A stretch of DNA of 64,000 bases from assembly GCA_903869365.1 (NCBI GenBank), contig CAIPYV010000118.1, positions 1 through 64,000 of the forward strand. Direction: 5' to 3'. Position 1 is the first letter of the stretch. Each line of letters starts with the position of its first letter. Below are positions 18,048 to 28,311 of the stretch, one piece after another. Made by a program: the position numbers and the translations under genes. The notes under the pieces were generated by a model that worked only from the letters and a program-made list of their open reading frames with translations, did not search any database and was not told the origin of the DNA. The DNA is from an uncultured Chlorobiaceae bacterium. Lineage in GTDB: Bacteria; Bacteroidota; Chlorobiia; Chlorobiales; Chlorobiaceae.

Positions 18048-18797
18048 ATGCTGTTTCTCAATAAACTTCTTCCGTTGTTTGTGCTTCCGTTAGGATTCAG
18101 CCTATTATGCTTGGTGGCAGGTCTTGTTTTGCGCAAAAGGTTCTTGTTGTGGTTTGGAGTGCTGGTGCTTCTGATATTCAGTATGCCTGTTTTCAGCAAT
18201 AAATTGATGGGTCTTGTTGAAGGTTCAACAGGGAGAACTCCTTTGCGTGCGGTGGTAAAAGCAGATGCTATTGTAGTGCTGAGTGGTATGCTTCATCAGG
18301 TTGATGGTGTACCGTTGGGCGAGTGGGGTGATGCCGTTGATCGATTTGAAGGGGGAATAGACCTTTTCAAAGCAGGGAAGGCTCCACTGATTGTTTTTAC
18401 CCGTGGGCAGATTCCGTGGCGACCCGATGAGATTCCTGAAGGAGAGTTACTTGCAAAGAGGGCAACTTTGCTCGGTGTTTCTCAAAAGGCGATCAGGTTA
18501 ACAGAGAAAGTGGGCAATACAGCCGATGAAGCTGTGGCCGCAGGGAAGTTGTTGGGTGGCAGAAAAAGTATTATTCTTGTTACCAGTGCTTATCATATGC
18601 GAAGGGCTCTTTTGTTGTTCGAAAAGGCAGGGTTTAAGGTAGTCCCCTATAAGGTAGATTATCAAACTGATGATAAATTTCAATTGACGCTGTTAAGCTA
18701 TTTACCTAATGCGGCTTCACTTGAGAAGTCAGAGATGGCTTTGCATGAAGTTATGGGCTGGATATTTTATTGGGCACGTGGATTTGTGCCGACCTGA
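18048..18797 (+). CDS. YdcF/ElyC/SanA-family (DUF218) protein
   Basis: ADAIVVLSG...DRFEGGIDLFKAGKAPLIVFTRG...NTADEAVAA...ILVTSAYHMRRALLLFEKAGF. Confidence 0.87.
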   Translation: MLFLNKLLPLFVLPLGFSLLCLVAGLVLRKRFLLWFGVLVLLIFSMPVFSNKLMGLVEGSTGRTPLRAVVKADAIVVLSGMLHQVDGVPLGEWGDAVDRFEGGIDLFKAGKAPLIVFTRGQIPWRPDEIPEGELLAKRATLLGVSQKAIRLTEKVGNTADEAVAAGKLLGGRKSIILVTSAYHMRRALLLFEKAGFKVVPYKVDYQTDDKFQLTLLSYLPNAASLEKSEMALHEVMGWIFYWARGFVPT

Positions 18798-18873
18798 GAA
18801 GAGAGAGATCCTTGATTTTTCGGGATTGACAAAAGGGGAGAAGGAGTAGAATTAACTTATATGTGGAGTCGTT

Positions 18874-19323
18874 ATGCAAAGGGTTCCGGGTATTGTTGTG
18901 TTTTTTATGCTGATGATACTGAGCAGTGTTGTATGGGCGGAAGAGTATCAGAACGTTGAAGTTCATAAATTGGTGACATCGACAACTGCAAGTAATGGTC
19001 AGCCGTTGACCTATCTTCAGAGCGGCCAACCTGAAGTGACGGCTCTTGTAGTCCATGTTCCTCCAGGCGGTTCAACCGGGTGGCATCAGCATCCTGTGCC
19101 TGTTTATGCCTATATGCTGGAAGGGGTGCTTAACGTGAAGGTTAAAGATGGTACAACCTATAGCTTCAAAAAAGGGGATGCAATTCTTGAGCTTATGAAT
19201 ACTTTGCATAATGGTTATAATCCAGGGAGAGAACCTGCAAGTCTTGTGGTCTTTTACATAGGGGCTGTGGGGGTGCCGAATGTCGTTAAGGAGAAGGTTG
19301 AGGCAGTTTCCGCACAGCCTTGA
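18874..19323 (+). CDS. Secreted cupin-domain protein
   Basis: N-terminal signal peptide; VVHVPPGGSTGWHQHPVPVYAYMLEGVLNVKVKDGTTYSFKKGD. Confidence 0.86.
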   Translation: MQRVPGIVVFFMLMILSSVVWAEEYQNVEVHKLVTSTTASNGQPLTYLQSGQPEVTALVVHVPPGGSTGWHQHPVPVYAYMLEGVLNVKVKDGTTYSFKKGDAILELMNTLHNGYNPGREPASLVVFYIGAVGVPNVVKEKVEAVSAQP

Positions 19324-19342
19324 TGGAATATCTGTTTAAATC

Positions 19343-20659
19343 ATGCAGGAATTAATACCCGAAACCAATATTGCTGTTGGTCTTGATATCGGAACAACCA
19401 GAGTTTGCATTGTGGTAGCTGCAAAAGATGCGATCGGCAAACTGAATGTAATCGCGGAAGGATCTGCGCGTTCGGATGGGCTCAGGAGAACAGCTGTTGT
19501 GAACATTAACAAATCTGTTGCCGCAATTAAAGCTGCAGTAGCTGATGTTGAACGCGAATCATCTCTTGTGATTCATGGAGTCAATGTTGCCATTTCCGGA
19601 TCGCATGTGCATTGTATTCAAAGCAGTTCGGAAATTAGTATCAACCAGTCTGGCATTGTTAATGAATCGGATGTGTATAGGTTTCTGGAGAAGGCTAGGG
19701 CCAATATCCAGAATCTTGATATCAATCATGAGATTATTCATGTCATTCCTCAAGAGTTTATTGTTGATGATCAGGATCAGCTTCTTGATCCAATAGGTAT
19801 GGCCGGATCGACCATGAGAGGGAGTGTTTACATTGTTGTAGGTTTGAAAACCAAAATCCGCAACATCAGGCTGTGTGTTGAGAGGGCAGGCTTGAAGATC
19901 GTTGGATTCACTTTTAAACCGGTTGCTTTGGGTATGGCGGTTATAAAAGAGCGAGAGAAGAAGGGTGGGGTTGTGGTCATTGATATTGGGGGAGGAACGA
20001 CTGAGGTTGCCATCTTTTTTGGTGGGGCGATTCATTATTCTGAGGTTATTACGGTTGCGGGCAATGATATTACGCTTGATATTGCTCAAGGACTTCAGGT
20101 CGATGAAAAGGTTGCTGAAAGTATAAAAATGAAGCATGGTTGCGCAGACAGCCGAATAAATAGTGGTCATGAAGATATAGTAATTGAAGCTTGTGAGGGT
20201 TATTCGCAAACAACATTTCCGAAGAGTTCGTTGACCCTGATTATTGAAGCGCGGATGATGGAGATTCTGGAGCTTGTGCGGGACGCCTTGATGGTATCGG
20301 GCTATTATGGGGCGATTAATGCTGGGGTCATTCTTACCGGTGGCGGCTCGTTACTGCAGGGATCGGTGGAGCTTGCTCAGCTTGTTCTTGGTCTTGATGT
20401 TCGTATCAGCTATCCGGAAGGGGTTGCTGAGGGGATGAACAGGAGGGGTTTAAACAGTCCGCAGGATGTCACAGCATTGGGTCTTGTAGCTTATGTGTTT
20501 CATAATAACTTTTCAAGGGAACACTGTTTTGCAACACCAGTAGAAGTGCCTGAGATTCTCTCTGCGAAAGGGGGTGATGGTGTTCTTGTGGTGCAGGAGA
20601 AGAATCTTGCGTGGAAAAAAGTTGTTGATGGACTTCAGGAGTGGTGGGAAAAGCTATGA
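19343..20659 (+). CDS. FtsA-like actin-fold cell division protein
   Basis: AVGLDIGTTRVCIVVA, HVIPQEFIVDDQ, VVVIDIGGGTTEVAIF, ILTGGGSLLQGSVELA; amphipathic C-terminus WKKVVDGLQEWWEKL. Confidence 0.85.
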   Translation: MQELIPETNIAVGLDIGTTRVCIVVAAKDAIGKLNVIAEGSARSDGLRRTAVVNINKSVAAIKAAVADVERESSLVIHGVNVAISGSHVHCIQSSSEISINQSGIVNESDVYRFLEKARANIQNLDINHEIIHVIPQEFIVDDQDQLLDPIGMAGSTMRGSVYIVVGLKTKIRNIRLCVERAGLKIVGFTFKPVALGMAVIKEREKKGGVVVIDIGGGTTEVAIFFGGAIHYSEVITVAGNDITLDIAQGLQVDEKVAESIKMKHGCADSRINSGHEDIVIEACEGYSQTTFPKSSLTLIIEARMMEILELVRDALMVSGYYGAINAGVILTGGGSLLQGSVELAQLVLGLDVRISYPEGVAEGMNRRGLNSPQDVTALGLVAYVFHNNFSREHCFATPVEVPEILSAKGGDGVLVVQEKNLAWKKVVDGLQEWWEKL

Positions 20660-22488
20660 TATCCTGGAGTGATGCAGATTTGTTTGATACTCTTCGCAAG
20701 GTGTTTGGTTTTAGGGAGTTTCGACCTAATCAGGAACAGATAGTAAGGGCAATCCTTGAAACGAGGGATGTTTTTGCCGTTATGCCGACTGGTGGTGGAA
20801 AATCGCTCTGCTACCAGCTTCCCGCTGTTTTGATGCAGGGTACCTGTATGGTTATCAGTCCGCTTATCTCACTGATGAAAGATCAGGTTGATGGAGCACG
20901 GGCTAACGGGATTCGTGCGGCGTTTCTTAACAGTTCTCTTTTACCTGATGAGCGTGACAGGGTGATGCAGGAGCTGCTTTCAAACTCCCTCGACCTGCTT
21001 TATGTTGCGCCTGAACGGTTTACCCTCGACCACTTCAGGGAGATGCTTGGCAGGGTGAGAATAAGTATGGCAGTGATCGATGAAGCTCATTGTATATCGG
21101 AATGGGGTCACGATTTCCGGCCGGACTACCTGTCGCTTTCCGATCTGGTTACCCTGTTTCCTGATTTGCCTGTTGCCGCTTTTACTGCTACAGCGACTCA
21201 TCTTGTGCAGCAGGATATTCTCGACAAACTTGCCCTCCGTACTCCCCTAATTGTCAGGGCTTCGTTTGACCGCCCGAACCTTTTCTACGACGTTCGCTTT
21301 AAAGAAAATACTGATCTCCAACTTGTTTCTCTATTAAAAAAAAACGCAGGCAAGGCGGGCATTATTTATCGTACCAGCCGCAAAAGTGTTGATGAAACGG
21401 CAGCAATGCTTAAGGCAAAAGGGTTTCGTGCTCTCCCTTACCATGCCGGCCTCAGTGATGATAATCGTAAGCACCATCAGGAAGCGTTCATTCGCGATGA
21501 AGTGGAGGTCATTGTGGCTACCATTGCTTTTGGTATGGGTATTGATAAGTCCAATATTCGGTTTGTGATTCATGCCGACCTTCCTAAAAGCATAGAGAAT
21601 TACTATCAGGAAACCGGTAGGGCAGGTCGCGACGGCGGGACAGCGCAGTGCACGCTTCTTTTTGCTCAGGGCGATATCAGCAAATTGCGTTATTTTATTG
21701 ATGCAATGACTGATGAACCTGAACGGAAGAAGGCACTCGCGGCTCTATCGAAAGTCATTTCATTTGCAGCAACCTCTGTTTGCCGTCGCAGGAGCCTGCT
21801 TGAATATTTTGGAGAACACTATCCCCTTGAGAACTGCTGTTCCTGCGACATCTGCCTTGGTACGCGTGAAGTCGTAGACTGCACCCGGGATGCACAGATG
21901 TTGCTTTCGGCAATTGTCCGCACCGAAGAGCGGTTTGGCGCAATGCATATTGTGGATATCGTTCTTGGAAGCAATAATCAGAAAATCCGTGATTTTGGAC
22001 ATGATCGTTTGAAAACCTATGGAGTAGGAAAAGCACGCAATAAACAGTACTGGAGGCAGCTCGTTGATGAACTGCTGGCTCAAAAAGTTATTGAAAAATC
22101 GGAAGGGCTCTACCCAACACTGTTTCTGCTTCCAAAAGCTGTCCAGATTCTGAAAAATGATGAGAAGATTGCTATGGTACGGGTTGTGGATAAAAAGAAA
22201 GAAAAAGAACTTTATGGAACTCTTGATGCTCAGGGATCAAACTTTGATCAAGAGTTGTTTGAACTGCTCAGGATACTTCGTAAGCAGATAGCTCTTGAGC
22301 AGGGGATCCCTCCCTATGTGGTTTTTTCAGACCGTTCTCTTCATGATATGGCCTCCATATTTCCACGGAACGATGAATCCCTGCTTACAGTTTCAGGGGT
22401 TGGAGAGGTGAAGCTTGAACGTTATGGACGTCAGTTTCTCCGACTTATTGATCGGTATTGCAGCGAGCACCCTGATCGTGTGAGGTGA
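20656..22488 (+). CDS. recQ: ATP-dependent DNA helicase RecQ
   Basis: FRPNQEQIVRAIL, MPTGGGKSLCYQLPA, DEAHCISEWGHDFRPDY, QETGRAGRDG, CCSCDIC Zn motif, HRDC. Confidence 0.97.
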   Translation: MISWSDADLFDTLRKVFGFREFRPNQEQIVRAILETRDVFAVMPTGGGKSLCYQLPAVLMQGTCMVISPLISLMKDQVDGARANGIRAAFLNSSLLPDERDRVMQELLSNSLDLLYVAPERFTLDHFREMLGRVRISMAVIDEAHCISEWGHDFRPDYLSLSDLVTLFPDLPVAAFTATATHLVQQDILDKLALRTPLIVRASFDRPNLFYDVRFKENTDLQLVSLLKKNAGKAGIIYRTSRKSVDETAAMLKAKGFRALPYHAGLSDDNRKHHQEAFIRDEVEVIVATIAFGMGIDKSNIRFVIHADLPKSIENYYQETGRAGRDGGTAQCTLLFAQGDISKLRYFIDAMTDEPERKKALAALSKVISFAATSVCRRRSLLEYFGEHYPLENCCSCDICLGTREVVDCTRDAQMLLSAIVRTEERFGAMHIVDIVLGSNNQKIRDFGHDRLKTYGVGKARNKQYWRQLVDELLAQKVIEKSEGLYPTLFLLPKAVQILKNDEKIAMVRVVDKKKEKELYGTLDAQGSNFDQELFELLRILRKQIALEQGIPPYVVFSDRSLHDMASIFPRNDESLLTVSGVGEVKLERYGRQFLRLIDRYCSEHPDRVR

Positions 22489-22639
22489 TGTGCCAGACCG
22501 GATGAAATGAATGGTTTTCCCATGTTAATAAATTCCATGCCATATAGTAAATTACAAGGCTTTCGCGAAAAGTCATGATGCATCTTCCAATTGTTTTTTC
22601 GTAGGATATTTTTTTAGTAATAGGCCAGATTATAATGCT

Positions 22640-23005
22640 ATGCAGCTTACAGCAAAACTTACAGCAATTCTTCCTGAACAGACAGGTACGGGAAAGAATG
22701 GGCAATGGAAAAAACAGGATATTATTGTTGAAACTGATGGTCAATATCCGAAGAAGGTTTGTATTTCTTTGTGGGGAGATAAGTTTGATAGAAATATACT
22801 GAGGGTGGGAAACCGTCTGACGGTGTCATTTGACATTGAAAGCAGGGAGTTTAATGGTAAATGGTATACCAATGTAAAGGGGTGGAAGGTAGAGCCTGGC
22901 GGTGATGCGTCCTCATCTCAGGATCAGCAGGCTGACTCTTATAATCCTCCGGCTTATGAACATCAAGGCGGAAGTTCAGTTGTTGATGATGATTGTCCGT
23001 TTTGA
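22640..23005 (+). CDS. DUF3127-domain OB-like protein with SSB-like acidic tail
   Basis: MQLTAKLTAILPEQTGTGKNGQWKKQDIIVET...SLWGDKF...; C-terminus SSVVDDDCPF. Confidence 0.83.
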   Translation: MQLTAKLTAILPEQTGTGKNGQWKKQDIIVETDGQYPKKVCISLWGDKFDRNILRVGNRLTVSFDIESREFNGKWYTNVKGWKVEPGGDASSSQDQQADSYNPPAYEHQGGSSVVDDDCPF

Positions 23006-23033
23006 GAATCTTGTCGTGACAGTTTTTTTAGAT

Positions 23034-23618
23034 ATGCAAAGCCCTATGTACTTATTTTTTGATACAGAAACAACGGGATTGCCTATAAGCTGGCGCGCGC
23101 CAGTGACCGATATCAATAATTGGCCAAGGCTTGTACAGTTGGCTTTTTTATACTGTGACGGTAAAGGCAATACCCTGATGTCTGGAGATTATATTATTAA
23201 ACCTGAAGGCTTTTTGATTCCGCATGAAGCGTCCATGATTCATGGGATATCAACCGAAAGAGCAAATGTTGATGGCCGATTGCTGAGCGATGTTCTCCAG
23301 GAGTTTCAAACGGTTATTGGTAAGGCTGAAGTTCTTGTGGCTCACAATATGCGGTTTGACGAAAAAATTGTAGGCAGTGAATTTATAAGGGCAGGAATGC
23401 ACAATCCCTTGCCTTCAAAAAGAAAAATATGCACGATGGAAAGAGCTACTGATTTTTGTGCTCTTAAAGGCCAGTATGGGAACAAGTGGCCAAAGTTGAC
23501 GGAATTGTATGTTAAGTTATTCGGTATAGGATTTGAAGAGGTTCATAATGCAGCTTTTGATATTCAAGCCACTGCTAAATGTTTCTGGGAGTTGAAAAGA
23601 AAAGGAATTATCGGATAA
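23034..23618 (+). CDS. DnaQ-type 3'-5' exonuclease
   Basis: LFFDTETTGLP (Exo I), HGISTERA, VAHNMRFDEKI (Exo II), HNAAFDIQATAKCF (Exo III). Confidence 0.88.
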   Translation: MQSPMYLFFDTETTGLPISWRAPVTDINNWPRLVQLAFLYCDGKGNTLMSGDYIIKPEGFLIPHEASMIHGISTERANVDGRLLSDVLQEFQTVIGKAEVLVAHNMRFDEKIVGSEFIRAGMHNPLPSKRKICTMERATDFCALKGQYGNKWPKLTELYVKLFGIGFEEVHNAAFDIQATAKCFWELKRKGIIG

Positions 23619-23669
23619 TATAGTCCTGAGGGTTTTTTTCGCGAACAAAAAAGACATTGTGGAGGGGTT

Positions 23670-24428
23670 ATGCGATTGTCTGGTAGGATTGTGCTTGTTA
23701 CAGGAGCTGCAGGGGGGATTGGCAGGGCTGTTGCTCTCTGTTTTGCTGGAGAGGGCGCTGTGGTCGTTGTCAGTGATATTAATGCTGCGGGATGTTCTGA
23801 AACTCTTGAGCTCATTGAAGGAGCCGGGGGAAGTGGCTGCTCTTTGCTGGCTGATGTAATGCATGAAAGCGCGATCCGTTTACTCTACAGGCAGATAATG
23901 GATCGGTTCGGAAAACTTGATAGTGTGGTTAATATTGCTGGTGGCGATTGTGAACCTGCGGCTGATGTCGAGGAGATTGATTACGTGAGGATGAGTGCCA
24001 ATCTTGATCTTAATCTTAAATCCTGTATTCTCTCTTGCAGAGAAGCGGCACGGGTGATGAAACCGCAGGGTTTTGGCAGGATCGTCAATATGAGTTCGCT
24101 TGTCTATAGGGGGAGTCCGAATCAATTTTCTTATTCTGCTGCTAAAGGTGGTATTTATGCTTTTACCCGTTCACTTGCTCTCTCGCTTGGCTGCTATGGC
24201 ATAACGGTTAATGCCCTTGCCCCAGCTCTTGTTGAAGTTCCTGCTTTTGTAAGGGCTCTTGGTCCAGAACGTTGGGAGATGCTTCGAAAGGATTGTGCAG
24301 GGCGCTATCCTCTTGGGCGGGTCGCGACACCTGATGATGTTGCCCGATGTGCGCTTTTTCTGGCTTCCGATGATGCAGCCTTTATTACAGGGCAGATTCT
24401 TGAAATTTCTGGAGGTGCAAGACTGTGA
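23670..24428 (+). CDS. SDR family oxidoreductase
   Basis: VTGAAGGIGRAVA, NIAGG, YSAAKGGIYAFTRSLA, ITGQILEISGG. Confidence 0.92.
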   Translation: MRLSGRIVLVTGAAGGIGRAVALCFAGEGAVVVVSDINAAGCSETLELIEGAGGSGCSLLADVMHESAIRLLYRQIMDRFGKLDSVVNIAGGDCEPAADVEEIDYVRMSANLDLNLKSCILSCREAARVMKPQGFGRIVNMSSLVYRGSPNQFSYSAAKGGIYAFTRSLALSLGCYGITVNALAPALVEVPAFVRALGPERWEMLRKDCAGRYPLGRVATPDDVARCALFLASDDAAFITGQILEISGGARL

Positions 24429-24499
24429 GTTTGAAATAACCTTGAGATATGCATGGTGCATTGAAAATCGCAGATCATTAACATTCTTTATAATATCTA

Positions 24500-27400
24500 A
24501 TGACGATAAGAACAGGTTCTGATAGAGTGAAACCAATAACAAACAATCTCCGCGAAATTCCTTTTAATTACACCTCTGCCAGCGACCGGCAGGCGATTTC
24601 TTTTTTGCTTGGGCCTGATATCGTACGCATACTTGATGAACTCCGTGATCTGCGGGTAACAGGCAGGTCGGCACGTTTGCTTATGGGTATTATCGGAGAG
24701 ATTCTTATTCACCGCCGCAATCCCTACCTCTTTCAGGAGCTTGTTGATTCTGCTGCTCGTCGCCATCGCCTTTTTGAAAGGGCATTTCACGAACTTGATA
24801 CCATTTCGGAAATGGCAAATGGCGAAAGCCGTGTTTCGGCCATTGTGGTTGCGGTGCGTGAGCAACTTGATCGTTTCCGTTCTGCTGTTGAAAAAACACC
24901 TGAATTGCGACGACGCCTGAAGCGGGAACTTGGTGCTGTTGTTGGAGCTAAAAATGTGCTTTTCGATCCTTTTTCACTTGCAGCTCACGCTACAGATGCT
25001 ACTGACTGGAGGCTTCATCTTCCTGTTGCTGTTATCACTCCGGATCAGGAGTCGCACGTTGCGCCGCTGATTACGGCGATTGCCGAACTCGGTCTTAATA
25101 TCATTCCCCGTGGTGCTGGCACAGGATTGACCGGTGGGGCTGTACCCCTTAGATCGAGATGTGTGATTATCAATATGGAAAAGCTGAACCGTATCAGGGG
25201 TGTTTCGGTCAGGAATTTTCAGCTTGAAAACGGTCAGATATCTCACGCTTCAGTGATTGAAGTGGAAGCTGGAGTTGTTACTGAGAAGGCTATGGAGGTG
25301 GCGGACGAGCATGGTCTTGTGTTTGCTACCGACCCGACAAGTGAGTGGTCTTGTACTATCGGAGGCAATATTGCTGAAAATGCCGGTGGCAAGATGGCGG
25401 TTCGATGGGGTACCTGTATCGATAATCTGCTTGAGTGGCGAATGGCAATGCCTTCCGGTGAAAACTGGACGGTAAAAAGAGTTGACCACAGGCTCCGTAA
25501 AATTCTTCATGAAGATACTGTTATTTTTGAGGTGTGGAATCAATCAGGCAAGAGAGTTGACCGCATTGAGCTGCTTGGTACGGATATCCGCAAAAAGGGA
25601 TTGTGGAAGGATATAACCAACAAGGCGCTCGGTGGTGTACCGGGCCTTCAGAAGGAGGGAACTGACGGGGTGATTACTTCGGCCGTTTTTGTGCTTTATC
25701 CAAAGTATCCTGAAAAGAGAACACTGTGCCTTGAGTTTTTCGGGCCTGATATGGATGAGGCAAGCCGGGTGATCCTGGAGCTTTCGAAACTCTTTCCCCT
25801 TTATTCAGAAAACAGGGAGGCACTGCTGGCACTTGAGCATTTTGATGATGAGTATATCAGGGCTATTGACTATAAAGTGAAGGCTCCCAGGGCTCAAACT
25901 CCGAAAGCCGTACTGCTGATTGATATAGCAGGTAATTTTCCCGCTGAGGTGCAGAGCGGTATTGATCGGTTGGAAAGTCTGCTGAAGCTCCATCCCAATA
26001 CCATGATGTTTTTGGCCAGGGACAATGCGGATGCCACTCGTTTCTGGGCCGATCGAAAAAAGCTTGGAGCGATTGCCCGGCGAACCAATGCGTTTAAGTT
26101 GAATGAGGATATTGTGATTCCTCTTGAGGCGCTTGCTGTTTTTTCACGATTTATTGATGACCTCAACAGTACAGAGGAGCGATACGCACAGCATTGCTTT
26201 GTTGAGCGATCACGTACTATTTTTGCAACGACAAGAGTAACGGGGGATGGTGGTCGGTTTGCCTCAAAGATCCCGGCAGGGCTGGAACTTTGCCGTTTGT
26301 TCGATGAGAGAATTTTATTGGCACCGGAAGAGACACTCCGTTCACTTGAAATTATACAGGAGCTCAGTCGAGAGTTTGGTGAACTGGTCCAGGGATATCC
26401 TGAGATGGGAGCAGCTTTTGAAAACGCATATTCTTATGTTCGCGACAGGCGTATCGTGCTGGCGACACACATGCATGCCGGAGATGGCAATGTTCATGTC
26501 AATGTGCCGGTACTTTCCAACGATCGACCGATGCTTGATAGGGCTGACAAAGTGATTGACAACGTTATGGATAAAGTGGTTTCACTCGGCGGAGTAGTGT
26601 CAGGTGAGCATGGTATTGGTGTGACAAAGCTGAAGTACCTTGATCCAGCTCTTGTTGAAAAACTTTCTCAGTATCGTCGCAAGGTTGATCCGAAAGGAAT
26701 TATGAATCCCGGAAAGCTGGAAGATTATGAAGCGCTTGATCATATCTTTACACCGTCATTCAATTTACTTGAACTTGAGGCGCATATTCTCCGTCGTGCC
26801 CAGATTGAGGAGCTTTCAAAAAAAGTTGATTACTGTATCCGATGCGGTAAGTGCAAGACTGATTGCTGTGTTTACTATCCATTGCGGGGAATGTTTTATC
26901 ATCCACGGAACAAAAATCTTGCCATTGGTTCATTGATCGAGGCGCTTCTTTTTGATGCTCAGCGAGAGCGTTCAACGGATTTTGCCCTTCTGAAGTGGCT
27001 TGAAGAGGTTGCCGATCACTGTACCATATGCCATAAATGTCTCAAGCCGTGTCCGGTAGATATTGATAGTGGTGAGGTTTCGGTGCTGGAGCGTGAAATT
27101 CTTTCAGAATGGGGCTATAAGCACTCTTCGCCGCTTACAGAATTAACCTTGCGTTATCTTGATAGTCGTTCGCCAGTTTTCAATGCGATTTTCCGCAGGA
27201 CCGTGCTCAGGATAGGTGGGGCCGTTCAGCGGGTGAGTAATAAAATATCCGCACCTCTGCAGCCGGAACTTGATCCGCCGGAGCTTTATCCATTAAGGCT
27301 TTTGCGTTCGCCGGTACCGCCAGTACCTGAAGAGACTTTGCGAAATCTGCTGCCTGAATGCGGCCCTGATCAGGTGATTGTGTTTGAACCTTCCGGAGAG

Positions 27401-28156
27401 GTTAAAAGTAACGTTTTTTATTTCCCTGGATGCGGATCAGAACGCATGAACTCCTCAATTTCAATGGCCGCTCTTCATGTCTTGCTTGAACTTGGAGTTA
27501 GGGTTGTGCTGCCGCCACCGTTTCTTTGCTGCGGCTTTCCTGCTCATGTCAATGCTAAGCGTGACCAGTATTCGAGCATTGTACTTCGCAATACCGTGAT
27601 GTTCAGCCAGATCAGAGAGATGTTTTCCTACCTTGATTTCGACGCCTGCGTGGTTACCTGCGGAACCTGTATGGAAGGGCTCGATGCTATTGAAACCGGT
27701 AAGCTTTTTGGTGGAAAAATTATTGACGTTACAACTTATACTCTTGACAAAGGTCTGAAGCTTGAGGGGAGAGAAGATTATCTTTATCATGCACCGTGCC
27801 ATGATTCGCTTTTTGGCAAAGCAGATCAGACGCTTCGCACTCTGGGAGGTTTTGGAAGCGTGACTGCAGTACCGCACTGCTGTTCAGAGGCTGGTACTCT
27901 GGCACTCTCTCGACCTGATATTACCGATTCGATGCTTCACCGAAAAAGAGATGCGATTATGGATGTTATGCATGGAAAAAAGAAGGCTGTCATCCTTACC
28001 AATTGTCCATCCTGTGTGCAGGGACTTGGAAGAAATCTTGATCTTGGCATTGAACCAAGACATATTATTGTAGAACTAGCTGAAAAACTGTCTGGTGCCG
28101 GATGGAAGCAAAGTTTGCAAAATCGGATTTTAAAGGGAATAGTGGTAAGTTTTTAA
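24500..28156 (+). CDS. Fused FAD-linked oxidase / Fe-S (CCG-domain) oxidoreductase with DUF3683-like N-terminus
   Basis: FAD-binding PRGAGTGLTGGAVPL; MHAGDGNVHVNVPV; GEHGIGVTKLKYL; CIRCGKCKTDC and CTICHKCLKPCPVD clusters; C-terminal CCG repeats (PGCGSERM, CCGFPAH, CCSEAGT). Confidence 0.93.
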   Translation: MTIRTGSDRVKPITNNLREIPFNYTSASDRQAISFLLGPDIVRILDELRDLRVTGRSARLLMGIIGEILIHRRNPYLFQELVDSAARRHRLFERAFHELDTISEMANGESRVSAIVVAVREQLDRFRSAVEKTPELRRRLKRELGAVVGAKNVLFDPFSLAAHATDATDWRLHLPVAVITPDQESHVAPLITAIAELGLNIIPRGAGTGLTGGAVPLRSRCVIINMEKLNRIRGVSVRNFQLENGQISHASVIEVEAGVVTEKAMEVADEHGLVFATDPTSEWSCTIGGNIAENAGGKMAVRWGTCIDNLLEWRMAMPSGENWTVKRVDHRLRKILHEDTVIFEVWNQSGKRVDRIELLGTDIRKKGLWKDITNKALGGVPGLQKEGTDGVITSAVFVLYPKYPEKRTLCLEFFGPDMDEASRVILELSKLFPLYSENREALLALEHFDDEYIRAIDYKVKAPRAQTPKAVLLIDIAGNFPAEVQSGIDRLESLLKLHPNTMMFLARDNADATRFWADRKKLGAIARRTNAFKLNEDIVIPLEALAVFSRFIDDLNSTEERYAQHCFVERSRTIFATTRVTGDGGRFASKIPAGLELCRLFDERILLAPEETLRSLEIIQELSREFGELVQGYPEMGAAFENAYSYVRDRRIVLATHMHAGDGNVHVNVPVLSNDRPMLDRADKVIDNVMDKVVSLGGVVSGEHGIGVTKLKYLDPALVEKLSQYRRKVDPKGIMNPGKLEDYEALDHIFTPSFNLLELEAHILRRAQIEELSKKVDYCIRCGKCKTDCCVYYPLRGMFYHPRNKNLAIGSLIEALLFDAQRERSTDFALLKWLEEVADHCTICHKCLKPCPVDIDSGEVSVLEREILSEWGYKHSSPLTELTLRYLDSRSPVFNAIFRRTVLRIGGAVQRVSNKISAPLQPELDPPELYPLRLLRSPVPPVPEETLRNLLPECGPDQVIVFEPSGEVKSNVFYFPGCGSERMNSSISMAALHVLLELGVRVVLPPPFLCCGFPAHVNAKRDQYSSIVLRNTVMFSQIREMFSYLDFDACVVTCGTCMEGLDAIETGKLFGGKIIDVTTYTLDKGLKLEGREDYLYHAPCHDSLFGKADQTLRTLGGFGSVTAVPHCCSEAGTLALSRPDITDSMLHRKRDAIMDVMHGKKKAVILTNCPSCVQGLGRNLDLGIEPRHIIVELAEKLSGAGWKQSLQNRILKGIVVSF

Positions 28157-28311
28157 TCATGTTTTGTGACTTAACCCGTTATATGATTTCTATATTATTT
28201 TATAGTTACTTACCTTTTTTGTATAAACAATATGTCAAATGATGAAAGTTGTGTTTCCTTTATTAAGGAAAGATTTAACCGAATGAATAACCATTTTAAA
28301 TTGAAAAAACT

